From the NCBI RefSeq assembly GCF_014207745.1, contig NZ_JACHJB010000002.1, positions 2,976,001-3,040,000 of the forward strand: a stretch of 64,000 nt of DNA, read 5' to 3'. The notes beneath the pieces are model-generated. The model was not told the origin of the DNA, made no database searches, and worked only from the letters and a program-made list of their open reading frames with translations. Positions 31,268 through 38,964 of this stretch are shown here, in pieces (position 1 is the stretch's first letter; every line of letters begins with the position of its first letter). Made by a program: the position numbers and the translations under genes. Source of the stretch: Nonomuraea muscovyensis. Lineage in GTDB: Bacteria > Actinomycetota > Actinomycetes > Streptosporangiales > Streptosporangiaceae.

Positions 31268-31924
31268 CATCGGCGCTGCAGCGACTACGCCCCAGTTCGA
31301 GTCGAGACGCGCCGCCCAGCGGCGGGAAAGGCTGATCCGATGACGTGGAACTTGCGCTCGCCCGCCGCCCGCGCCCGGCCGAGATCAGCCGCATCCTCCC
31401 TTCGGGCGGGGTTGTGTAGTTTGGGAGCCGCTCGGCCCGACGTTCCCGAGCGAATGTCCGTGAGAACCGGCGCCACTTGTCGACCACGGGTCATGGACCT
31501 CCTCGCAAAGAGCAGGAGCCGCACAAGACGGTGAACCGGCCCCTAGGACCAGGTTCGATCATGCTTCCTCCCTTCCCTCAAGGGGTCCTGGTAGCAATCG
31601 CCGGCGTCGGGCTCACGTCACCAGTTCCGCGTCGCCAAGCCGCCGACACGCCGGGCCCTCGGTGCCGAACAGGGCCTGCCAGTCCTCGGCGATATGCTCG
31701 CCCATTCCCACGCCACCGGCTCGGGCACCCACACCGGCAGGCCGATCGCCTTCAGCCGGGCGGCGAGGACGCCTCCCGGGGAATTCGGAAACCACCGAGA
31801 AGCGGAAACCCTTGATAACGGGGTCATCGGCCGAAAGTACGCCTGATGGGCGGACGATCAGCCAGGGCGGAACGGACCGTTCAGCCGATGAACCGCCGTC
31901 GCCTCCTGCGGCACGATCGGGGGC
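31268..31924. other. Non-coding or degraded region
   Basis: No intact gene is seen in 657 bases. On the minus strand at about 31613-31790 two overlapping frames join as RLKAIGLPVWVPEPVAWEWA then EHIAEDWQALFGTE if one base is restored. This could be the relic of a small PIN-like or hypothetical gene. The remainder shows nothing recognisable. Confidence 0.4.
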
Positions 31925-32572
31925 ATGACGGACATGAGCGTGCGCCGGGGAAGAGCGGGATGGCTGGTGGCCGCGCTCGTCGGGCTCGGCGTCGTGCCGG
32001 TGCTCGCCGGCGGCCTACGCCTGGCCGAGCTGACCGGCGGCGCGGCGGCCACGCCGGACAGCGCGCGGTTCTTCGCCGCCCCCGTCCCCATCGTGCTGCA
32101 CATCATCGGCGTGAGCGTGTACACCGTTCTGGGCGCCTTCCAGTTCGTCCCCCGGCTGCGCCGTGGAAGCCCCGGCTGGCACCGCGTCGCCGGGCGGCTG
32201 CTGGTCCCGTGCGGGCTCGTCGCGGCGCTCACCGGGCTGTGGATGACGTTCTTCTCCGCCCTCCCGGATCATGACGGCCCGCTTCTCGCCGCCTTCAGGC
32301 TGGTGTTCGGCACGGCCATGGCGGCGTCCGTCGTGCTCGGCCTCGTCGCGGTCCGGCGGCGGGACCTCGGGCGGCACCGCGCCTGGATGATCCGCGGTTA
32401 CGCGATCGGCCTGGGCGCGGGTACGCAGGCGCTGACCCAGCTGCCCTGGTACCTGATCGTCGGCACCCCCGGCGAGCTCGCCAGGGCGCTGCTCCCGGGC
32501 GCCGGCTGGGTGATCAACATGGCCGTGGCCGAATGGGTCATCAGGAGACGGCCGGCCCGGTTCAGCTCCTGA
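31925..32572 (+). CDS. DUF2306 membrane protein
   Basis: The 215-residue protein has about six membrane spans and the DUF2306 marks: VLHIIGVSVYTVLGAFQFVP, then RLRRGSPGWHRVAGRLLVPC, RRRDLGRHRAWMIRGYAIGL and GAGTQAL. The histidines in PGWHR and LGRHRAWM are conserved and may bind heme, as in related cytochrome b561-like proteins. The function is unproven. Start is the ATG at 31925; an internal ATG four codons later is an alternative. Confidence 0.85.
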   Translation: MTDMSVRRGRAGWLVAALVGLGVVPVLAGGLRLAELTGGAAATPDSARFFAAPVPIVLHIIGVSVYTVLGAFQFVPRLRRGSPGWHRVAGRLLVPCGLVAALTGLWMTFFSALPDHDGPLLAAFRLVFGTAMAASVVLGLVAVRRRDLGRHRAWMIRGYAIGLGAGTQALTQLPWYLIVGTPGELARALLPGAGWVINMAVAEWVIRRRPARFSS

Positions 32573-32630
32573 CCCGGTTGGTCGTAGGCCCACTTGGCGA
32601 TCTCGACGCGGTGTCTCATCCTCCCGGCCG

Positions 32631-33059
32631 GTGAGCGCCTCGATCGGGCGCACCGGCGGCGCGGCGGGTCCCGTACGGGCGAAGGCCCTGAGTGTGCCCG
32701 GCGGTGGCATGCCCAGCGCGTACGACCAGGTCGAGCCCACCACGCTGTCGGCGCTGCTCAAGAAGGGCAGCAAGAGCGAGAACACGGTCACCGGCACCTT
32801 CAAGGACCTGCGCAAGGTGTCCGCCGTGTTCTCCCTCTCCAACCTCGCTCCTGGGCCTCGGACACACAGTCTCCTACAAGCTGACGCCCAACTCGGCCGG
32901 CCTGTTCAGCATGCTGTGGAGCTCGTACACGGCCAAAGGCGTCTCGGAGTGCTACTGAAGAATTCGAGGGCAGCACCGCCGTCGCCGACACCCGCTACAC
33001 CGGCTTGGGCGCCAAGGTGTCGATCAAGATGCCCGCCCCCCAAGACCGTCACCGAGTGA
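32631..33059 (+). pseudogene. Hypothetical exported protein with several frameshifts
   Basis: Restoring single bases near 32850, 32955 and 33040 joins VPGGGMPSAYDQVEPTTLSA, LLKKGSKSENTVTGTFKDLR, then LGHTVSYKLTPNSAGLFSML, EEFEGSTAVADTRYTGLGAK and PKTVTE into one protein-like sequence. The last lesion is at a run of six C. The family is not recognised. Either it is a decayed gene or the assembly has errors here. Confidence 0.6.
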
Positions 33060-33257
33060 GCGTGTTCCGGGCGTCGCGACGGGCGCGGGCGTGGACACGT
33101 ACGGCGCCGGCCGCGCAGACACCCTCGCGCTGATCCGCCGTCACCACTCCTTTCTCGCCTGTAGTGTGCGCTGACCAGCTCGCCGCGTCTCCGCAACCCG
33201 CACCACGCAGGGGACGCGTGACGAGCGCGGCCTGCGGCTCGGCGTCCATCCCGAGGC

Positions 33258-33400
33258 GTGGCCGGTTACCGCCCGCTCTACCTGCATACCTACACCCGTG
33301 TGGAGGGGCGGAGGAGTTCTGGAGCTCGCTGACCGAGCCTGTGTTCGACGCCCGCGACGGCGACCCGGAGCACCTCCAGACCGTGCACTTCGAGATCATC
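33258..33400 (+). pseudogene. GNAT acetyltransferase C-terminal relic
   Basis: VAGYRPLYLHTYTRVEG in one frame continues after a one-base shift as GAEEFWSSLTEPVFDARDGD then PEHLQTVHFEI. This is typical of the C-terminal strand and helix of GNAT acetyltransferases (GYRxLYLHT...AExFWxxM). The N-terminal three quarters of the gene is missing. Confidence 0.6.
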
Positions 33401-33456
33401 TTGTCGTGGCGGTTCGGTACGCTCGCCGCTGATCAACTTCGCGCGAGAGGCTGCCG

Positions 33457-33816
33457 ATGTTCCGTCTCTTGGCCATCCTGGCGGCCACCGCGCCGACCTT
33501 CTTATCCGTCCTGATGCTCCGCAGCTTCGGCCCGCAGTTCGGCTCCATACTGGCCTGCCAGGCGATCGCCGTCGCCGCATTCCTGCGGACCCGCCCGGAG
33601 CAGCGGGTGCCATGGCCTCGGGCGGTCATCTGGAGCGCGGTCGTGCTGCTCGCGCTCGTCCAGACCCTGGCCAGGAACACCCCCACCAGCGACGTCGGCT
33701 GCTACGCGGACACGAAGGGGACCTGGGCGCTGGCCTTCTACCACCTCGACACCGCCCACGGCCTCTACTACTGGGTCTCGGCCGCCTCCCGGACTCGCCT
33801 GCTCGATCGGTCCTAG
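33457..33816 (+). CDS. Small membrane protein, first of tandem pair
   Basis: The 119-residue protein reads MFRLLAILAATAPTFLSVLM, then CQAIAVAAFLRTRPEQRVPW, with three hydrophobic spans and one Cys in DVGCYADTKG. Its N-terminus is almost the same as that of the next gene (MFRLLAILAAAAPSFLLSLH), which starts 4 bases after its stop, so the two arose by duplication. The C-terminal helix reads YHLDTAHGLYYWVSAASRTR. The function is unknown. Confidence 0.65.
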   Translation: MFRLLAILAATAPTFLSVLMLRSFGPQFGSILACQAIAVAAFLRTRPEQRVPWPRAVIWSAVVLLALVQTLARNTPTSDVGCYADTKGTWALAFYHLDTAHGLYYWVSAASRTRLLDRS

Positions 33817-33819
33817 TCG

Positions 33820-34584
33820 ATGTTCCGCCTCCTCGCCATCCTGGCCGCCGCCGCGCCGAGTTTCCTGCTCTCCCTGCACCCCGGAACGTTCTGCGGCTGG
33901 GCTCCGGCCACATGGCCTGAGCCGACCCCGCTGCGCGCGGCGATCTGGGACTCCGCCTTATGGACCGTCCCCGTGCTGCCGGCCGCGCTGGCGTTGCTCG
34001 CCATCTGGGCGCCACGACGGTTCCCGGTGCTCGGCGCGATCACCGCGGCGGTGTCGCTGGCGATCAACGCGCCCACGCTCGTCATCCCCTACACGACCCC
34101 CTGCGGCCCGCAGCTCGCTCCCTGGATGTCGCTCGTGTGCCAGGCGGTCGTGGTCGTCGCCCTCCTGCTGGCGCGCGGGGAGCGGCGGGCGCCCCTGTCC
34201 CGGCTACGGGCAGCCTGCTGGACGGGCATCGTGCTCATCCTGTTCGCCAGAATCGCGCTGGCCGTGCTCATCGCCACCCAATCCGGCGGCCTCCCCGGCT
34301 GCCAGCGCAGCTCGAAGGCCCATGGGCGGAGGTCTCCGACCACCTGTCCTCCGCTGAGCGGGCCGGCCTGGTGCTCCGCGCGACGCCGACGGCACCACCA
34401 TCCGCTTTCGCCATCCCCTGATCCGCGCCGCCGTCTACCAGCGGGCGCCGCTCGGGCAACGCCTCGCCGTCCACCGCGTGCTCGCCGCCGCCCTCGGCTC
34501 ACCCGAGCACGCCGCCCGCCGGGCCTGGCAGCTGGCCGCCGCCACCGGCGCCGACAGCGCGGCCGGCTCGTCACGTCCGCGTGA
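33820..34584 (+). CDS. Membrane protein fused to out-of-frame LAL debris
   Basis: The first 165 or so residues form a four-span membrane protein (MFRLLAILAAAAPSFLLSLH, then WTVPVLPAALALLAIWA and MSLVCQAVVVVALLLARGER), a paralogue of the preceding gene. From about 34308 the reading frame crosses into DNA that in other frames encodes part of a LAL regulator, giving an Arg/Pro-rich nonsense tail (about 90 residues). The original C-terminus is therefore lost and the annotated stop is accidental. Confidence 0.6.
   Translation: MFRLLAILAAAAPSFLLSLHPGTFCGWAPATWPEPTPLRAAIWDSALWTVPVLPAALALLAIWAPRRFPVLGAITAAVSLAINAPTLVIPYTTPCGPQLAPWMSLVCQAVVVVALLLARGERRAPLSRLRAACWTGIVLILFARIALAVLIATQSGGLPGCQRSSKAHGRRSPTTCPPLSGPAWCSARRRRHHHPLSPSPDPRRRLPAGAARATPRRPPRARRRPRLTRARRPPGLAAGRRHRRRQRGRLVTSA
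34305..34572 (+). pseudogene. LuxR/LAL-type regulator, internal fragment
   Basis: QLEGPWAEVSDHLSSAERAG then LVLR in one frame continues after a one-base shift as DADGTTIRFRHPLIRAAVYQ, RAPLGQRLAVHRVLAAALGS and PEHAARRAWQLAAATGADSA. This is the region just after the ATPase domain in LAL regulators (RFRHPLxRAAVYxxAP). Both ends are missing. It could be the continuation of the fragment at 30642-30857. Confidence 0.8.
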
Positions 34585-34662
34585 GCCCAGCCGGGCGTCA
34601 GGACGGTGCCGCGACAGCCGCGGCGACGGCAGGCAGGGATCGAGCGTCGGTGAACCCTGCGA

Positions 34663-35427
34663 TCAAGCGCGCGGCCCCAGGAACAGGCCACCACTGGCGT
34701 CGATGACCTGACCGGTGATCCAGCGCGCGGCGTCGGAGGCGAGGAACGCGACCACGTCGGCGACGTCGTCGGGCCCGCCCAGGCGATCGAGCGCCGTCGA
34801 TCCGGCGATGAGCTCGGCCAGGCCCGGCGTTTCGAAGGCCGATCCGTTGGTCGCCGTCCGGGTGGCGCCGGGAGCGACCGCGTTCACCGTGATTCCCCGG
34901 CCTCCGAGCTCGTTGGCCAAGGTCATGCTCATCGTCTCGACCGCGCCCTTGGTCATGGCGAAGGACGTCTGGGCGGGGTTGGCCATCCGGGTCGCCACGG
35001 ACGAGATCGTGACGATGCGGCCACCGTCGCGGAGCAGTGGCAATGCCCGCTGGATGATGAAGTACGGCGCTCGCACGTTCACCGCGAAGAGGTGGTCGAA
35101 CTCCGTCCGCGTCGTGACTCCGAGCGGGCCGGCGGGCGCGGCCGCCGCGTTGTTGACCAGGATGTCGAGGGGCCGCCCGGCCAGGCCGGCCTCGACTCCC
35201 GCGAAGAGCGTCTCGACGTCGTCGTCCACGCCCAGCTCTGCCCCGACGGCGAGCGCGGTTCCACCGCCACGTTCGATCTCGTCGACCGTGGCCATCGCGC
35301 CGTCCTCGTCCGTGCCGAAATGCACGATGACCATCGCCCCCTTGGCCGCCAGCCGGGCCGCGATCGCCTGTCCGATGCCCCGCGACGCGCCGGTCACGAG
35401 AGCCGTTCTGCCGGTCAGATCACTCAT
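34663..35427 (-). CDS. SDR-family protein with Phe in place of catalytic Tyr
   Basis: The 254-residue protein is a classical short-chain dehydrogenase: TGASRGIGQAIAARLAAKGA (NADP-binding), NNAAAAPAG, ISSVATRMANPAQTSFAMTK, then TVNAVAPGATRT and WITGQVIDASGG. Ser142/143 and Lys160 are present, but residue 156 is Phe where the catalytic Tyr belongs (YxxxK), so oxidoreductase chemistry may be altered. It is divergent from a TetR gene with tandem operators in the gap, which probably control it. Confidence 0.9.
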   Translation of the reverse strand: MSDLTGRTALVTGASRGIGQAIAARLAAKGAMVIVHFGTDEDGAMATVDEIERGGGTALAVGAELGVDDDVETLFAGVEAGLAGRPLDILVNNAAAAPAGPLGVTTRTEFDHLFAVNVRAPYFIIQRALPLLRDGGRIVTISSVATRMANPAQTSFAMTKGAVETMSMTLANELGGRGITVNAVAPGATRTATNGSAFETPGLAELIAGSTALDRLGGPDDVADVVAFLASDAARWITGQVIDASGGLFLGPRA

Positions 35428-35447
35428 GCCCACACCCAATCTGTTAG

Positions 35448-35483
35448 CTACCACCAAAGTGGTAGTTGCTACCACTGCGGTAG
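35448..35483. promoter_or_regulatory. Tandem TetR-type operators
   Basis: Two inverted repeats share the half-site CTACC: CTACCAC-CAAA-GTGGTAG (35448-35465) and CTACC-ACTGC-GGTAG (35469-35483). They fill the gap between the divergent SDR and TetR genes (starts at 35427 and 35494), where a TetR repressor would block both. Confidence 0.75.
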
Positions 35484-35493
35484 TGTCTATCAC

Positions 35494-36135
35494 ATGCCCA
35501 ACCAGCACTCCACATTGCGAGCGCGACGGCGAACCCAGACACAGCGCGTGATCCAGGCGCACGCGGTACGGCTGTTCACCGAGCGCGGATACGACGTCAC
35601 AACCGTGACCGACGTCGCCGAAGCCGCGGGTGTGTCGCCCATGACCGTGTACCGGCACTTCCCCACCAAGGAGGACCTCGTGCTCGTCGACCAGCACGGT
35701 CAGCTCGTCGCCGAGCGGATCGCCGCGTCGTCCGCCGAGCAGCCCCTGGTCCGCCGCATCGGCAGCGCGCTCATCGACTCGGCCGCGACGTTGACCGGCG
35801 GCCACGAAGACGACCTGACGGCGGACAAGCAGTTCCTGCTCGCCCGCCTCCGGCTCATGATCTCGACGCCGGCCTTGCGGGCCAAGCACCTGGACAACCA
35901 CTACGCCCTTCAGCGGGCGATCGTCGACGCCCTCGGGGACGACGCCACCGATCTCGACGCGGCGTTCCACGCCCAGGCGGCGGCCAGCGCCTGCCTGGCC
36001 GCCCTGCACACGGCATTGGTGCGCTGGGCCGAGGACGACGGACGAACCGAGCTGCCCGACCTGATCGCAAGGGCGCTCGCTGCCGTCTTCGGCGATGACA
36101 TCGTCGAACCCACCAGCGGCACGAACCCCTCGTAG
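35494..36135 (+). CDS. TetR-family regulator
   Basis: The 213-residue protein has a TetR head (RRRTQTQRVIQAHAVRLFTE, then RGYDVTTVTDVAEAAGVSPM and TVYRHFPTKEDLVL) and a helical ligand domain. The ATG at 35494 follows the operators within 11 bases; upstream in-frame extensions would cross the operators and the SDR gene. The TVYRHFPTKE recognition helix is typical of actinobacterial TetR proteins. Its target is most likely the SDR gene. Confidence 0.92.
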   Translation: MPNQHSTLRARRRTQTQRVIQAHAVRLFTERGYDVTTVTDVAEAAGVSPMTVYRHFPTKEDLVLVDQHGQLVAERIAASSAEQPLVRRIGSALIDSAATLTGGHEDDLTADKQFLLARLRLMISTPALRAKHLDNHYALQRAIVDALGDDATDLDAAFHAQAAASACLAALHTALVRWAEDDGRTELPDLIARALAAVFGDDIVEPTSGTNPS

Positions 36136-36251
36136 CCCATCGGGCGCGCAGGGCGCCGATGACAGAGTGCCTGACGGCCTCGGTGGGGAACCCGGGACCC
36201 CGGCCCGTACGTCCTCACCTTGTCGACCACAATCCAGCGAAATGGGGCCCC

Positions 36252-36914
36252 ATGCGCAGCGCGCTCTTCGGGAACCTGGACTCCCAGCAGGTGCCCGGTA
36301 CCTTCGCCCTGCAGAACTCCAAGATGCTCGTCGTCCACCTTCCCCCCGAGGTGCTCGCCCGCCAGGGCTCCATGGTGGCCTTCCAGGGCCAGATGGACTT
36401 CGGTTACGAGGGCGGCGGCGTCGGCAAGATGTTCAAGAAGATGGTGACGGGCGAGGGCGCGCCGCTCATGCGCGTCACGGGGCAGGGCAGGTTGTTCCTC
36501 GCCGACAACGCCGACGACATCCACCTGTTCTACCTGGAGAACGAGGCGTTGACCGTCAACGGCCGCAACCTGCTGGCCCTGGACGCCCACCTCACCTGGG
36601 ACATCCAGCGGGTGCAGGGGGCGGGCGTCGCCGCGGGCGGCCTGTTCAACACGACGATCAAGGGCACCGGCTGGGTCGCGGTCACCGCGCACGGCACGCC
36701 CGTGCTGCTCGACGCCTCGCAGGCGCCGACCTACGCCGACGGCCAGTCGGCCGTGTGCTGGAGCGCCGGCCTGCACGTGGGCGTCAACCGCACGTTCAAG
36801 GCCGGCGCGCTGATCGGCCGCGGCAGCGGCGAGGCCATGCAGCTCGCCTTCCAGGGACAGGGGTTCGTCCTGGTGCAGGCCAGCGAGGGCCCGCCCATCG
36901 TCCAGCCCAAGTGA
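36252..36914 (+). CDS. AIM24 family protein
   Basis: The 220-residue protein starts MRSALFGNLDSQQVPGTFAL and shows AIM24 marks: MLVVHLPPEVLARQGSMVAF, then MRVTGQGRLFLADNADDIHL, VQGAGVAAGGLFNTTIKGTG and GEAMQLAFQGQGFVLVQASE. These proteins form a TRAP-like beta fold; the bacterial function is unknown. I chose the ATG at 36252 over 36159, as the upstream extension looks like non-coding DNA. Confidence 0.88.
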   Translation: MRSALFGNLDSQQVPGTFALQNSKMLVVHLPPEVLARQGSMVAFQGQMDFGYEGGGVGKMFKKMVTGEGAPLMRVTGQGRLFLADNADDIHLFYLENEALTVNGRNLLALDAHLTWDIQRVQGAGVAAGGLFNTTIKGTGWVAVTAHGTPVLLDASQAPTYADGQSAVCWSAGLHVGVNRTFKAGALIGRGSGEAMQLAFQGQGFVLVQASEGPPIVQPK

Positions 36915-36921
36915 CCGCATG

Positions 36922-36957
36922 AAGAAGGCCACCCCTCGGCGGAGGGGTGGCCTTCTT
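36922..36957. terminator. Strong bidirectional terminator
   Basis: A perfect 16-bp stem (36922-36937 with 36942-36957) has a GGCG loop. The arms end in AAGAAGG/CCTTCTT. It lies between the AIM24 gene (plus) and the tRNA gene (minus) and can serve both. Confidence 0.8.
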
Positions 36958-36965
36958 GCGCGGGG

Positions 36966-37038
36966 TGGAGCTATGGGGATTCGAACCCCAGACCTCCTCC
37001 ATGCCATGGAGGCGCGCTACCAACTGCGCTATAGCCCC
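36966..37038 (-). tRNA. tRNA-Ala(GGC), second copy
   Basis: This 73-base cloverleaf is identical to the tRNA at 6756-6828 except for one base at the junction after the acceptor stem (GGGGCTATAGC against GGGGCTATGGC). The anticodon is GGC in an ATGGCAT loop. CCA is not encoded. Confidence 0.97.
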
Positions 37039-37133
37039 TGGTCACCGCTCCGAGACTGCTCGAAGTCCGCTCGAAGACGGCGCTCGGGAAGCATATAGCC
37101 ATCCGTACGATTCGCCTAATCGGCGAACGGGCG

Positions 37134-37165
37134 CGAACCCGTACGGCCGCGGCCGTACGGGTTCG
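37134..37165. terminator. 32-bp perfect palindrome at operon end
   Basis: Arms 37134-37149 and 37150-37165 (CGAACCCGTACGGCCG and its complement) form a perfect 32-base palindrome, directly abutting the stop codon of the histidine phosphatase gene at 37166. It probably terminates the nadD-rsfS-phosphatase transcript, although no T-run follows. Confidence 0.7.
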
Positions 37166-37795
37166 TCAGACCTGGGTCTCGGGACGGTCGTCGCTGCTGA
37201 TCGGCTCCGGCAGCGTGCCCGCGTTGTGCTCCAGCAGGCGCCAGCCCTTGCGCCCCTCCTGCAGCACGGACCACGAACAGTTGCCGAGCCCGCCCAGGGC
37301 GGGCCAGAGCTCCTCGGGCAGGCCGAGCAGCTCGCAGATCCCGAGCCGCAGCGCGGCGCCGTGCGAGACGACGACGAGCAGGCCGTCGTCGTCGACCTCG
37401 GCGGCCCAGCGGCGCATGGCGGCGGCGACCCGCGCGGCGACGTCGCCGACGGGCTCGCCGTCCGGCGCCTCCCACGCCACGTACTCCTCGGGCCAGCGGG
37501 CGGCGATCTCGTCGCGGGTCAACCCCTCCCACTGCCCGCCGCCCCGCTCGCGGAAGGCCTTGTCGACGGCCACGTCGAGGCCGACGACCCGGCCGAGCGC
37601 GAGCGCGGTGTCGTTGGCGCGCTGCAGGTCGGAGGAGACGATGAGAGTCGGGCGCAGGGACGCCAGCAGCGAGGCCGCCCTGGCCGCCTGGGCCACGCCG
37701 GTCTCGTCCAGGGGGATGTCGGAGTGGCCCTGGAAGCGGTGCTCGACGTTCCACAACGTCTGCCCGTGCCGGAGGCAGACGATCCGCTTGCTCAA
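37166..37795 (-). CDS. Histidine phosphatase (phosphoglycerate mutase family)
   Basis: The 209-residue protein has the phosphohistidine motif CLRHGQTLWN (about residue 9) and the acid/base pocket RERGGGQWEGLTRDE. The second catalytic His is in VVVSHGAALRLGICELLG. It follows rsfS in the usual actinobacterial order. The start is a TTG at 37795 overlapping the rsfS TGA (TTGA); longer ATG-started frames would overlap rsfS extensively. The substrate is unknown; this locus type is often named as a glucosyl-3-phosphoglycerate or broad phosphatase. Confidence 0.88.
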   Translation of the reverse strand: MSKRIVCLRHGQTLWNVEHRFQGHSDIPLDETGVAQAARAASLLASLRPTLIVSSDLQRANDTALALGRVVGLDVAVDKAFRERGGGQWEGLTRDEIAARWPEEYVAWEAPDGEPVGDVAARVAAAMRRWAAEVDDDGLLVVVSHGAALRLGICELLGLPEELWPALGGLGNCSWSVLQEGRKGWRLLEHNAGTLPEPISSDDRPETQV

Positions 37796-38187
37796 GTGCG
37801 CGCTCGCTGGATGTTGGCCTGCAGCACGCTCTCCGGCAGGCCGATCGGCGGACAGTCCTTCCACAGCCGCTCCAGGGCGTAGAAGGTGCGGTCCTCCTCA
37901 TGCTGGACGTGCACGACGATGTCGAGATAGTCGAGGAGCACCCAGCGGCCCTCCCGCTCGCCCTCGCGGCGCACCGGCTTGGCGTCGGCCTCGGTGCGCA
38001 GCCGGTCCTCGATCTCGTCGACGATGGCCCGGACCTGGCGGTCGTTGGTGGCGGAGCAGAGCAGGAAGGCGTCGGTGATGACGAGCTGCTCGCTCACGTC
38101 GTAGGCGAGGATGTCATCGGCCAGCTTGTCGGCCGCGGCCTCGGCGGCGATCCGGACGAGCTGGACGGCTCTCTCAGAAGCGGTCAC
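37792..38187 (-). CDS. rsfS: Ribosome silencing factor RsfS
   Basis: The 131-residue protein matches RsfS/Iojap: KLADDILAYDVSEQLVITDA, then FLLCSATNDRQVRAIVDEIE, REGEREGRWVLLDYLDIVVH and FYALERLWKDCP. RsfS binds ribosomal protein L14 of the large subunit and blocks subunit joining in starvation. It lies between nadD and the phosphatase gene, with a 4-base overlap to the latter. Confidence 0.96.
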   Translation of the reverse strand: MTASERAVQLVRIAAEAAADKLADDILAYDVSEQLVITDAFLLCSATNDRQVRAIVDEIEDRLRTEADAKPVRREGEREGRWVLLDYLDIVVHVQHEEDRTFYALERLWKDCPPIGLPESVLQANIQRART

Positions 38188-38248
38188 GATGCGGGTCTGT
38201 CCTCCTGTGTCGGCAGTATGCCCTACCTTGAGCCTACCCTTTCCGACG

Positions 38249-38866
38249 TCACTCCTCCGGCTCGCGGTACAGGCCGCGCTTGTTGATGTACTGGACGATG
38301 CCGTCGGGCACCAGATACCAGATCGGCTCGCCCATCGCGACGCGCTGCCGGCACTCCGACGAGGAGATGGCCAGCGCCGGGATCTCCAGCAGCGTCACCT
38401 TGCCCCCGGGCAGGCCGGGGTCGTGCAGCGTGTGCCCCGGCCTGGTGCAGCCGACGAAGTGGGCCAGCTCGAACAACAGGTCGGCGTTCTGCCAGGTGAG
38501 GATGGCGCCGAGGGCGTCCGCGCCGGTGATGAAGTACAGCTCCGTGTCGGGCCCGTGGATCTGCGCGATGTCGCGCAGGGTGTCGATGGTGAACGTCGGC
38601 CCGGGCCGGTCGATGTCGACCCGGCTCACCGAGAAGCGCGGGTTGGACGCGGTCGCGATCACCGTCATCAGGTAACGGTCCTCGGGCGCCGACACCTCGC
38701 GCTCCGACTTCTGGTACGGCCGCCCGGTCGGCACGAAGACGACCTCGTCCAGCTGGAAGTGGTGGGCCACCTCGCTGGCGGCCACCAGGTGACCGTGATG
38801 GATGGGGTCGAACGTGCCTCCCATGACACCTACACGCCGTTTCCCATCGACACTGGGGGCATTCAT
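38249..38866 (-). CDS. nadD: Nicotinate-nucleotide adenylyltransferase
   Basis: The 205-residue enzyme joins nicotinate mononucleotide and ATP in NAD synthesis. The nucleotidyltransferase motif is GVMGGTFDPIHHGHLVAASE (residues about 11-30), and the C-terminal ISSSECRQRV motif matches ISSTxIR. ITGADALGAI is also typical. The ATG at 38866 is chosen; another ATG lies at 38869. It is the first gene of the nadD-rsfS-phosphatase operon. Confidence 0.96.
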   Translation of the reverse strand: MNAPSVDGKRRVGVMGGTFDPIHHGHLVAASEVAHHFQLDEVVFVPTGRPYQKSEREVSAPEDRYLMTVIATASNPRFSVSRVDIDRPGPTFTIDTLRDIAQIHGPDTELYFITGADALGAILTWQNADLLFELAHFVGCTRPGHTLHDPGLPGGKVTLLEIPALAISSSECRQRVAMGEPIWYLVPDGIVQYINKRGLYREPEE

Positions 38867-38964
38867 CATGAATCGGACCCTACGCGGAGGGGGTGTCCCG
38901 CCCGACGGCACCCCCCTTCGCGATGCCCGCGCGTCGCCCCCGATGCGGACGTAGCATGCCGGGC

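Noticed and set aside
6756..37038. Near-identical 73-base direct repeat 30 kb apart, considered as an attachment site pair
   Set aside because: The repeat is exactly the two tRNA-Ala genes. No integrase or phage gene lies between them, so an integrated element is not supported.
38249..38911. Longer nadD start at 38911
   Set aside because: The added N-terminal residues (MPSGGTPPPRRVRF) are not family-like; the ATG at 38866 gives the usual distance to the GTFDPIHHGH motif.
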